Of a stretch of 64,000 nucleotides of DNA, positions 1 through 6,957 are shown one piece after another. The stretch is from JAGQRJ01 sp041402045 (GTDB lineage: Bacteria; Planctomycetota; J058), in the NCBI GenBank assembly GCA_041402045.1, contig JAWKSZ010000013.1, forward strand, positions 77,805-141,804, in the 5' to 3' direction. Numbering within the stretch: position 1 is the stretch's first letter; every line of letters begins with the position of its first letter. The notes under the pieces were generated by a model. The model ran no database searches, was not told the origin of the DNA, and saw only the letters and a program-made list of their open reading frames with translations. Both the position numbers and the translations under genes were made by a program.

Positions 1-1
1 C

Positions 2-916
2 CCGACGGGGCATTCGCTCTACGAGACCCTCCTGGGCTCGGCCCGCGGGCTCTTGGTCTACGCGCCGCCGGTGGCCCTGGGGATCGCCTGCGCGCGCCGC
101 GGCTGGGCCCACGAGCCGGAGTGCGTCGCGCTGGGGCTCGGCGTCGGCGCGTGCTACTGGCTGCTGAACGCCAGCCGCGTGCTGGACTGGTACGCGGGCT
201 ACAGCTGGGGGCCGCGCTATCAAGCCTTCGCCGCCTGGTTCTGGCTCCTGCCGCTGTTCGCCCTGCGCGATCCGCCGCGCTGGGCGTGGAGGGCCTGGGC
301 CGTGCTGGTCGCCGCGGGCGCCGCGGTCACGGCGCTCGGGCTCGGCACGCGCTGGCGCTCGACCCTGGAGGCCAGCCTGCGCGAGGCCTACAGCTTCGGG
401 CTCCAGTGCAAGCTCACGACCCTGGCCCTCACTGGGGACCCCGCCTACTACCCCCCTGGGCTGGCCGAGCGCACCGGGACCACCCTGGTCCTCGGGCTCC
501 TGGCGCTCGCGGCGCTGCTGGTGGCGTGGGGCTGGATCTGGGGGCTCGGACGGCGGGGGTGGACCCGGCTTGGGCTGGCGTGGCTGGCCGCGGCGCTCCT
601 GGCGCTGGTGCCGTGGAGCGTCTCGAGCGGACGAGGCTCGGCGCTGCGCCGCGAGCTCCAGGACCGCGAGTTCCTCGACTTCACCCGACACTTTCCCAGC
701 TACGAGAACGATGTGCGCGCGGCCCAGGCCGCCCTCGCGCTGCAGGAGGACGCGCAGGCGGTGTGGTTCGCCGAGCGCGCCCTCGCGGCCAGGCCAGGCG
801 ACGAGCTGGCGGAGCTGGTGCGCGCGCTCGGCGCCCACGACGCGCAGGCCCTCGAGCGGCTGGCTCGCGAGGCGAGCGACCCCGGGATTCGCGGTCGGGC
901 GACGCGCGGGCGCTGA
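2..916 (+). CDS. Multi-span membrane protein, glycosyltransferase-39-like, 5' end outside window
   Basis: The frame is open from the first bases of the window, so the N-terminus lies upstream. A TTG at 53 is available but has no ribosome binding site. The visible part has hydrophobic segments near the start, around residues 75-95 and around 160-200, and a WGPRY motif of the kind seen in the last membrane helices of dolichyl-phosphate-mannose-type glycosyltransferases and related polyprenyl-sugar-dependent enzymes. About 75 C-terminal residues after the last membrane segment look like a short TPR-type helical tail (AAQAALALQEDAQAVWFAERAL). The substrate cannot be inferred. The gene converges on the minus-strand DUF434 gene, leaving only 8 bases between stops. 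The family assignment is moderate because the catalytic N-terminal Asp-containing loop is not in view. Confidence 0.6.
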   Translation, partial: PTGHSLYETLLGSARGLLVYAPPVALGIACARRGWAHEPECVALGLGVGACYWLLNASRVLDWYAGYSWGPRYQAFAAWFWLLPLFALRDPPRWAWRAWAVLVAAGAAVTALGLGTRWRSTLEASLREAYSFGLQCKLTTLALTGDPAYYPPGLAERTGTTLVLGLLALAALLVAWGWIWGLGRRGWTRLGLAWLAAALLALVPWSVSSGRGSALRRELQDREFLDFTRHFPSYENDVRAAQAALALQEDAQAVWFAERALAARPGDELAELVRALGAHDAQALERLAREASDPGIRGRATRGR

Positions 917-924
917 GGCGCGCG

Positions 925-1635
925 TCAGCCCAACTCGAGCACCCACGTGGCGCGGTGTCGCAGCGCGAGGGCGGGGAGGTCCACCCACGGCGCGGGCGTG
1001 CGGTCGAGGACGACGGCGTCGCTCGAGGCCACCGCCCCGTCCGGCGCAGCCTCTGCGAGGACGGGGTCCGCGTCGGGCACGACCACCGCGGTCCAGGGCA
1101 GTCCCTCGGCCGCGGCGAAGGCGCGCAGGTGCTGCGCGAGACGGCCCGAGTTCGAGACCGGGCGATCGATCAGCGCGCGCAGGGGCACGTCGGCCCACCC
1201 CTGGGCGCGCACGGCGGCGGCCAGCGCGCGCGTCGCCTGCTCGGTCGCGCGATCCACGCGGTAGGTGCCGTGGACCCCTGAGAGGTCGCGCAGCGCACCG
1301 TCCACCCCGCGCAGCAGCACCCCGCCCTGGAGCCCGGTCTCGATGGTGATCCACACGTTGAAACCGTCGACCTCGAGCCGCGCAGGGCGCTGGCCCGGAC
1401 TCAGCCGCCGGGCGCGACGCCGAGCCGCGCCTCCGGCTTCGCTGGTCGCGCGGGTCAGGGCGACGCGCTGGCGCTCGCGGAGCTGGTAGCGGTCGCCCAC
1501 GAGCTTCAGCGCCCCGGGCAGCGCGTAGCCGCGCGCGCGGAGGTAGGCGAGCTCGGACGTCGCCCGGCGGAGGGCGTCGACCTGCGAGGCGGCGAAGTCC
1601 TGGGGGTCGCGAGGGTGGGGGCCGCCTCCCGGCAC
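925..1635 (-). CDS. DUF434 domain protein
   Basis: This protein of about 236 residues matches the DUF434 family pattern: an N-terminal helical part with YLRARGYALPGALKLVGDR and YQLRERQR, then LEVDGFNVWITIETGL and a DLSGVHGTYRVD segment, then an alpha/beta C-terminal part. The family is widespread in archaea and scattered in bacteria. The D-G-F-N-V-x-I-T-I-E block recalls PIN/NYN-like nuclease folds, but no activity is established. Translation probably starts at GTG 1635, 13 bases after the stop of the 89-residue gene upstream, so the two are likely cotranscribed. Length is normal for the family. Confidence 0.85.
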   Translation of the reverse strand: MPGGGPHPRDPQDFAASQVDALRRATSELAYLRARGYALPGALKLVGDRYQLRERQRVALTRATSEAGGAARRRARRLSPGQRPARLEVDGFNVWITIETGLQGGVLLRGVDGALRDLSGVHGTYRVDRATEQATRALAAAVRAQGWADVPLRALIDRPVSNSGRLAQHLRAFAAAEGLPWTAVVVPDADPVLAEAAPDGAVASSDAVVLDRTPAPWVDLPALALRHRATWVLELG

Positions 1636-1648
1636 CTGGAGCGGACCG

Positions 1649-1918
1649 CTAGAGGCCGCGGGCCAGGTGCTTCCACTTCTGGACGATCGCCTCCTCGAGG
1701 CGACCGGCGAAGAGGGGATCGGCGGGGTTGGGGAGCTCCTCGGCTTCGAGGCTCACCGCGCCGCGGTAGATCGTGTGCAGCACGCGGGGCTGCATGGGGC
1801 TGATCCGCTCGTCGAGGACCTCGTACACGCCGTAGGTCCAACGCGGGTCGACTCGGCTCTCGCTGAGGTCCGGCGGGCAGGCCTGGATCAACCACTTCGA
1901 CGGGGAATACTGGGCCAC
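1649..1918 (-). CDS. Hypothetical protein, 89 aa
   Basis: I chose GTG 1918 because GGAGG lies 7 bases before it. The open frame extends 56 codons further upstream, but that part has a non-protein-like composition. The protein begins MAQYSPSKWLIQACPPDLSE and is soluble, with no signal peptide or membrane segment. It contains a WTYGVYEVLDERISPMQPR stretch and an amphipathic C-terminal helix (RLEEAIVQKWKHLARG). I recognise no family. It is followed after 13 bases by the DUF434 gene, so the two probably form one operon. Confidence 0.6.
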   Translation of the reverse strand: MAQYSPSKWLIQACPPDLSESRVDPRWTYGVYEVLDERISPMQPRVLHTIYRGAVSLEAEELPNPADPLFAGRLEEAIVQKWKHLARGL

Positions 1919-2199
1919 GACACCACCTCCACGGATCGCTCGGAGCGCGGGCGTCGCTCGGCCCTGCGCGCCCGGGATTCTACGGGCGGAGACCGCCGGC
2001 TGGGAAGCGCTGCTCGCTGGCTGGAAACGAACTCGCTGCGGCAGCGCCAGCCACCGCAGCAAGGCTTGCCCCGGAGGGGCGCTCACCAGCCCACACGGAG
2101 CCCGGCTCGCCGAGCTCCGTGCGGTCAGTGATAGCGGAGCCCGCCGGCGAAGCCAGGGGGCTCGGTGTCTGGGTCCGGGGGCAGGGCGCCCCCAGCGAT

Positions 2200-2493
2200 C
2201 TAACAGGCCGCGGCGAACCGCTGGGCGATCTCGACCTGCCCCAGGGCCTGGTAGGCCTTGGCGCTGATCGCCCGACCCTGCCCGGTGGCTCCGACCAGGC
2301 GCTCGGCCTGGCTCAGCGCGTTCAGGGCGCGGACGGGGTCCGTCGAGACGCAGGCCTCAGCCTTGTCGACCAGCTTCTCGGCGAGCCACTGGTCGGCGCA
2401 GCGGACGTAGCACGCGGCGGCGTTCTTGAGTTGCCCGTTGCGACGGAAGGTGTCGCCCAGGGCCAGAAGATCTTGAGCACTTTTCTTGGTCAT
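2200..2493 (-). CDS. Small helical (TPR-like) protein, 97 aa
   Basis: It begins MTKKSAQDLLALGDTFRRNG and continues with LKNAAACYVRCADQWLAEK and SQAERLVGATGQGRAISAKAYQALG. The spacing of small residues and the A-x-x-Y-x-x-x-A pattern are those of two to three TPR-like helical hairpins. It is all-helical, cytoplasmic and without a catalytic motif. GGGGG about 7 bases before ATG 2493 can serve as ribosome binding site. It faces the opposite way from the 425-residue gene across a low-GC gap and is followed on the same strand, after about 280 bases, by the 89-aa gene. The role is unknown; a small adaptor is plausible. Confidence 0.65.
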   Translation of the reverse strand: MTKKSAQDLLALGDTFRRNGQLKNAAACYVRCADQWLAEKLVDKAEACVSTDPVRALNALSQAERLVGATGQGRAISAKAYQALGQVEIAQRFAAAC

Positions 2494-2765
2494 GGTTCCT
2501 AACCCCCAGAAGGAAACCGTTTGACGACACTCAATGCGAACGAGGTGCCAACGATCTGGCAGTAATGTTCATGAGACTTATGCCTCGATGGGGTGTCTCA
2601 ATCTTTGAGGGGTCCCTAAAAATCCATGTCATTTCTCCTTGTGCGGTAACGGCTTGGGGAAAAATTCACAGAGGCCGTTCAAGTCTTGACGGCCATCCGA
2701 CAGCCGGATTCATGGCCTCGCGTAAGTCTTGCTCCCAGGCTAAAGTGCGCCAGCGGAGGCCGCCC
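2494..2765. promoter_or_regulatory. Low-GC divergent intergenic region with promoter elements
   Basis: About 270 bases between divergent genes are clearly less GC-rich than the flanks, with runs such as CCTAAAAATCC and GGGGAAAAATTC. For the rightward gene, a -10-like TAAAGT lies at 2741-2746 and the Shine-Dalgarno GGAGG at 2755-2759. No convincing -35 could be placed at standard spacing; TTGACG near 2685 is too far. An open frame crosses the region but starts in non-coding-like sequence. Promoters for both genes presumably lie here. Confidence 0.45.
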
Positions 2766-4043
2766 GTGGCAGAGAAGTCCCCCGGCGAACAGCAAGACCT
2801 GGCGCGACGCCTGAGGCAGGGCAGCGCGCCCGACGCCGACCGGGAAGCGCGGATCAAGCGCGAGCTGAGCGACCCCGAGCGGTTCTCGGTGCACCTGGCC
2901 CACTTCGCCCAGCTGTGCCTGGTCCACCCGCTGCTCCGCGGCTTCCGCTACCCCATGGACCGCTTCGTGGCCCAGGTGCTCGAGCACCGCACCGCCTCCC
3001 GCGGGGACCCCGGGCAGGAGGCCAAGGCCCTGCGCGAGGGGCTCACCCGCAAGCTGGCCAAGCCCGGGTTGCTCGAGGTCCTGCAGCGCATGGTGCGGGC
3101 CGCCGCCCAGGCGGTCGAGGCGGAGGAGCACCTGCTCGCGGTCCTGGCCGGCAACGCCATGGTCACGAGCTGCCTGGACGATCCCCAGCCGACCCACCCG
3201 CTGTGGAGCCTGCTCTGCGACCTCTCGCTCTCGGAGGGCATGCTCTCCGGGGCCTTCCTCGAAGCGGTGGCCCAGCAGGGGCTGATCCCCGACGAGGACG
3301 CGGTCGGGGCGGCCTTCGCCAAGGCATTGGCCCAAGGCGACTTACCCCAGGAGCTCGAGCGCCTGGGGGTCGAGCCCTGGGAGGCCGACGACATGGTCGA
3401 CGCCTACCTCGACGAGCTGGACAGCGACGAGCCCTTCGCGCTCCAGTTCGACGCGATCCTGCACCTGGCCGCGCTGAACCTGACCCTCGCCGAGCAGATC
3501 GGGCCGCTGGTGACTCAGGTCGGCTTCGCCCCCGAGGTCCGGGAGCAAATGCGCGAGCTGTGCCAGGTCGCCTACACCGACGACGTGGGCGCCCAGCTCG
3601 TGGAGGAGCTGAGCGGCTTCTTCCGCAAGCGGATCCTGGCCCTGGGCGACGAGGTCGCCGACCAGGCCGAGGAGCGCGGCGACGGCGCGCCGGCCAGCGA
3701 CGACGAGGACGACGAGGGCCTGCACCTCCAGCGCCAGCGCGCGGCGATCGTGTGGGCCTCGCTCCAGGTCCTGCCCCGGGAGAAGAACGACCTCCTGCGC
3801 TCGATCCACGCGCGGAGCCTGACCCGAGCGCGACGGATCGCCCCCCAGAGCGAGCAGCCCTTCCTGGCCAAGCTCTGGGCGCAGCCCAGCGACACCTTCG
3901 CCCTCGAGGAATACGAGGCCTACCTGCGGACCACCGGCGACTCGAACCGCGCCAAGCGGGTGACGCGCATGCTCGAAGACGTGCGCCGCGCCCGCGAGCA
4001 GCTGCGCGCGCAGGCGGGAGAGGCCGGGGGCTCCGCCGAATGA
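2766..4043 (+). CDS. Helical hypothetical protein, 425 aa, coupled to sigma-54 regulator
   Basis: GTG 2766 is preferred over ATG 2712 because GGAGG lies 6 bases before it and protein-like composition begins there. The protein is soluble and mostly alpha-helical, with many charged residues. It has an acidic low-complexity stretch around residue 305 (DDEDDEG) and a basic, coiled-coil-like C-terminus (RMLEDVRRAREQLRAQ). I recognise no family. Its stop overlaps the start of the next gene as ATGA, so translation of the two is coupled. A sensor, partner or inhibitor for that sigma-54 activator is a reasonable inference from position alone. Confidence 0.75.
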   Translation: MAEKSPGEQQDLARRLRQGSAPDADREARIKRELSDPERFSVHLAHFAQLCLVHPLLRGFRYPMDRFVAQVLEHRTASRGDPGQEAKALREGLTRKLAKPGLLEVLQRMVRAAAQAVEAEEHLLAVLAGNAMVTSCLDDPQPTHPLWSLLCDLSLSEGMLSGAFLEAVAQQGLIPDEDAVGAAFAKALAQGDLPQELERLGVEPWEADDMVDAYLDELDSDEPFALQFDAILHLAALNLTLAEQIGPLVTQVGFAPEVREQMRELCQVAYTDDVGAQLVEELSGFFRKRILALGDEVADQAEERGDGAPASDDEDDEGLHLQRQRAAIVWASLQVLPREKNDLLRSIHARSLTRARRIAPQSEQPFLAKLWAQPSDTFALEEYEAYLRTTGDSNRAKRVTRMLEDVRRAREQLRAQAGEAGGSAE

Positions 4044-5992
4044 GCGAGGCGGCGCGGGCGCGCGCCGAGCTCGTGGGCGGCGAGCCCGCGCTGGCGCTGG
4101 GGATCTGCGAGGCGGCCCTCGCCCACGAGCAGGAGCCGGCGGCGCGGGTCGGGCTCGCGACGACCGCGGCCGAGGCTGCCCGGGCCCTGGCCGACCTCCC
4201 CGCGCAGATCGCGGCCCTCGAGCTGGCCGAGCGCGACGCCCAGGCCGCCGGGCTCGAGGTCCTGGGCAGCGTGCTCCTGCTCCTGGCCGACGCGCACCTG
4301 CGCGCCGGGGATCCCGCGCGCGCGCTCGTGACGCTGAGCGACGCGCGCGAACAGCTCCAGGACGACGCGCCGCGCGCGCGCCACGCCGCGCTCCTGGCGG
4401 AGGCCCAGGCGCGCGAGGGCGACGTCGACGAGCCCGATCCCGCGCCGCCTGCTGCCGAGCCCAGCGAGCGCGAGGGACCCTGGCGCGACCGGCTGCTGCC
4501 GCTCCTCGAGTCGCTCCTCGACAGCGAGTCCGACCTGGCGCTCGAGCCGCTCCTGGAGCTGATCCTCTCGGAGCTCGTGCGCGCCCTGGGCGCCGACCGG
4601 GGGTTCGTGCTCCTGCGCGAGCCGAGCGAGGCGCTGGCGATCTACGCCGCCCGCGACCGGCGCGGCGCGCCGGTCCCCGAGCCCGCGCGCGAGGTCTCGC
4701 GCAAGATCGCCGAGCGCGCGGCCACCGAGGCCCGGCCGCTGCGCGCGGTGCGCCCTGCCGAGGACCCGCGCTTCGCCGACTCGCGCTCGGCCCGGGCCCT
4801 GGACCTGGTGGCCGTGGTCGCGGGCCCCCTGCGCTACCGGAACATCGACCTGGGCTGCGTGGTCCTCGACCGCCGGCGCAGCGGCGAGCGCGGGTTCAGC
4901 GCCGAAGACGAGGCCCTGGTCGCGGAGTTCGTGCGCCTGGCCTCGGGCCAGATCGTGCGCACCCGCCGGCGCGAGGCCGAGCGCCACCGCACCCTGGCCC
5001 TCGAGGGCCTGCTCGCCACGCGCACCGCGCAGCTCGTGGAGCGCCTCGACACCGAGGGCTTCGTCGGCCAGTGCGAGGCGAGCTATGCTCTGCTCCGGGA
5101 TATCGAGCGCATGGCCGCGACCCCGGCTCGGGTCCTGATTCGCGGGGAGAGCGGGGTGGGCAAGGAGGGCGTGGCCCGCCTCCTGCACCGGAACTCGGAC
5201 CGCCGCGCGCGGCCCTTCGTGGCGATCAACTGCGCCGCGGTGGCCGACACCTTGCTCGAGGCCGAGCTGTTCGGCAACGTGCGCGGGGCCTTCACCGGCG
5301 CCGACCGCGACCGCCCGGGCCTGTTCGAGCGCGCCAACGGCGGGACGCTGTTCCTGGACGAGGTCGGCGACGCCAGCCCGCGGCTGCAGGGCGAGCTCCT
5401 GCGCGTGCTCGAGACCCAGGAGGTGCGCCGGGTCGGTGGGAGCGACGTGCGCCCCGTCGACGTGCGCGTGCTCGCCGCCACCCACCAGGACCTGGAGGGC
5501 ATGGTCGCCGAGGGCCGGTTCCGCGAGGACCTGCTCTACCGCCTGAACGTGCTCCAACTGCGGGTGCCGTCGCTGGCGGAGCGCCGCGCGGACATTCCCG
5601 AGCTGGTCCGGCACTTCGCGGCCAAGGTCTACGACGACGCCCCCGGCGCCGAGCTGCACCCGATCAAGGACGAGACCGTCGAGTACCTCGCCAGTCAGCC
5701 CTGGCCCGGCAACGTGCGCCAACTGCGCAACGCCGTGCTCAGCTACTTGCACCTGGGCCACTTCGGCGAGGCGTCCGCCCCGGCCGCCGAGGCGCCGACG
5801 GCGACCCCGAGCGGCCTCCCGGCCTCCCTGCCCGGGGCCGATCAGGACGTCCCGACCCTCGACGAGGCGATCCGCCGCGCGATCGTGCGCGCCCTGCGCT
5901 ACACCGGCGGCAACCAAACCCACGCCGCCAAGGTGCTCGGGATCGGCCGGCGCACGCTCTACAACAAGCTCCGCGCCTACGGGCTGGAGTAG
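4040..5992 (+). CDS. Sigma-54-dependent transcriptional activator with helical N-terminus and GAF domain
   Basis: This 650-residue bacterial enhancer-binding protein has three parts. Residues ~1-130 form an alanine-rich TPR-like helical region. A GAF-type sensor domain spans ~160-310 (ALGADRGFVLLREPSEALAI). The AAA+ domain begins near 340, with Walker A GESGVGKE near 370, the sigma-54 contact loop GAFTGA near 417, Walker B GGTLFLDEVGD and an arginine-finger region FREDLLYRLNVL. A Fis-type helix-turn-helix closes the protein (NQTHAAKVLGIGRRTLYNKL). All motifs needed to remodel sigma-54 polymerase are intact. There is no receiver domain, so input is probably a ligand or protein through the GAF/TPR part. 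The start overlaps the upstream stop (ATGA). Target promoters are unknown. Confidence 0.93.
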   Translation: MSEAARARAELVGGEPALALGICEAALAHEQEPAARVGLATTAAEAARALADLPAQIAALELAERDAQAAGLEVLGSVLLLLADAHLRAGDPARALVTLSDAREQLQDDAPRARHAALLAEAQAREGDVDEPDPAPPAAEPSEREGPWRDRLLPLLESLLDSESDLALEPLLELILSELVRALGADRGFVLLREPSEALAIYAARDRRGAPVPEPAREVSRKIAERAATEARPLRAVRPAEDPRFADSRSARALDLVAVVAGPLRYRNIDLGCVVLDRRRSGERGFSAEDEALVAEFVRLASGQIVRTRRREAERHRTLALEGLLATRTAQLVERLDTEGFVGQCEASYALLRDIERMAATPARVLIRGESGVGKEGVARLLHRNSDRRARPFVAINCAAVADTLLEAELFGNVRGAFTGADRDRPGLFERANGGTLFLDEVGDASPRLQGELLRVLETQEVRRVGGSDVRPVDVRVLAATHQDLEGMVAEGRFREDLLYRLNVLQLRVPSLAERRADIPELVRHFAAKVYDDAPGAELHPIKDETVEYLASQPWPGNVRQLRNAVLSYLHLGHFGEASAPAAEAPTATPSGLPASLPGADQDVPTLDEAIRRAIVRALRYTGGNQTHAAKVLGIGRRTLYNKLRAYGLE

Positions 5993-6070
5993 CGCTGCGG
6001 GTCTTGGAGGCCTGTGGACCCCTTCCCGCCACCCTCCTGCGGTTCGCGCAGTGATCGCGATCGACTCGCC

Positions 6071-6529
6071 ATGAGCTTCACTCACCACGACCCCCGCCTT
6101 GCCACTGTCCGCTGTGTCGGCTGTTGCAGCAGGGTTGAGACCGAGGATCTGGTGAAGGACGAGTACCACGTGGGGCGCTCGTGCTGCAACTGGCACCCGT
6201 ACCACCGGTGGTGTGTGGTCGACCCGGGCCAGGCGCCCATTGAGGTGGGTTGCTGCGCCGAGTGCGGGGAGCGCATCGACCGGGCCTTGATCCTGGAAGG
6301 ACTGCAGGTGCTCGCGGCTCAGCTCACCCGTGTTCACTCAATCCGCGAACCAGGACCGGTTGCCTGGAGGCGGGTTCTGACGAGACGAACTCCACGTGAG
6401 ATCGAGACACCCGCTGAGCTGCACGTTCAGCCCCCTGGCCTCGAGGATCACGAGGCGACCCTCCTCCATGACTTCGTCCCAGTTCACCGCGCGTGTCTTC
6501 CTCACCCGCAGGCGCCCACCCGCTCCTGA
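6071..6529 (+). CDS. Cysteine-rich hypothetical protein, possible zinc finger
   Basis: From ATG 6071 the first ~90 residues carry CVGCC, then CCNWHPYHRWC, then CCAECGE. This arrangement of Cys and His pairs resembles a treble-clef or RING-like zinc site. The helix ALILEGLQVLAAQL follows. Beyond about position 6340 the translation becomes proline/arginine-rich and stops looking like protein, while the minus strand there shows a better coding pattern, so the true C-terminus is probably earlier or lost through a frameshift. GC content is lower than in flanking genes. Function unknown. Confidence 0.4.
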   Translation: MSFTHHDPRLATVRCVGCCSRVETEDLVKDEYHVGRSCCNWHPYHRWCVVDPGQAPIEVGCCAECGERIDRALILEGLQVLAAQLTRVHSIREPGPVAWRRVLTRRTPREIETPAELHVQPPGLEDHEATLLHDFVPVHRACLPHPQAPTRS

Positions 6530-6545
6530 GGGATCGCGCGACAGG
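6330..6545 (-). pseudogene. Short coding remnant without clear start
   Basis: One minus-strand frame reads GGRLRVRKTRAVNWDEVMEE followed by GRLVILEARGLNVQLSGCLD and a TGA near 6333. The composition and hydrophobic alternation look like genuine protein, but there is no good initiation codon. It lies directly downstream of another broken minus-strand reading frame. It could be the 3' part of a decayed or mis-sequenced gene. No family recognised. Confidence 0.3.
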
Positions 6546-6559
6546 GTCGAAGAGGAACC

Positions 6560-6798
6560 TCAGAGGCTGCTGCCGGAGACGTAGAGCCAGCCGTCCCGAT
6601 AGTCGGCGAGCACCCACTCGTCGCCGCCCTGATCGACGTAGGTTCGCCCCGCGGTGAGCGGAGGCGGGTCCCAGCAGTCGGTGTCGGGGCCCAGAGCCAG
6701 CGCACGCGGATACCGCGGCAGACGAGCGCGCCGGGGACTCCGAAACCGGGGGCTAAGAGGAGCAGGAAGAAGGCGAAGGCCGCCTGGGTGGGGGTCAT
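6560..6798 (-). pseudogene. Frameshifted small exported protein
   Basis: ATG 6798 opens MTPTQAAFAFFLLLLAPGFG, a typical signal or membrane-anchor helix, continuing VRWLWAPTP. At about 6680 the protein-like sequence passes to the adjacent frame, which gives DCWDPPPLTAGRTYVDQGG and DEWVLADYRDGWLYVSGSSL before a stop at 6560. The two halves together give a plausible protein of about 79 residues, so a single indel (real or a sequencing error) separates them. Function unknown. Confidence 0.4.
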
Positions 6799-6838
6799 GC
6801 TCGGAGGGTGACCGTGCTGATTCGAGCGCACAAGCGAG

Positions 6839-6855
6839 CGTCAACGGCGTTGACG
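6839..6855. promoter_or_regulatory. 17-bp perfect palindrome, candidate operator
   Basis: The sequence CGTCAACGGCGTTGACG is a perfect dyad around one central base. It lies between the divergent small exported protein and the large CarboxypepD-repeat gene, about 100 bases before the latter's start. A second dyad, GCCCCCAG/CTGGGGGG, follows at about 6860-6880. The symmetry and position suggest a repressor or activator site, but no regulator is identified. Confidence 0.35.
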
Positions 6856-6957
6856 ACTCGGGCCCCCAGAACTGGGGGGCTTACTCCGGAGGCCAGCGCA
6901 GGCAGGGACTTGAGCGCGGCGCGGCGTTCGCGTCCCGCACGCCTCGGGAGGGTCGGC

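Noticed and set aside
2565..2765. N-terminal extension of the 425-aa protein starting at 2,565
   Set aside because: The extension has non-protein-like, low-GC sequence, and a GTG with a well-placed GGAGG lies at 2,766.
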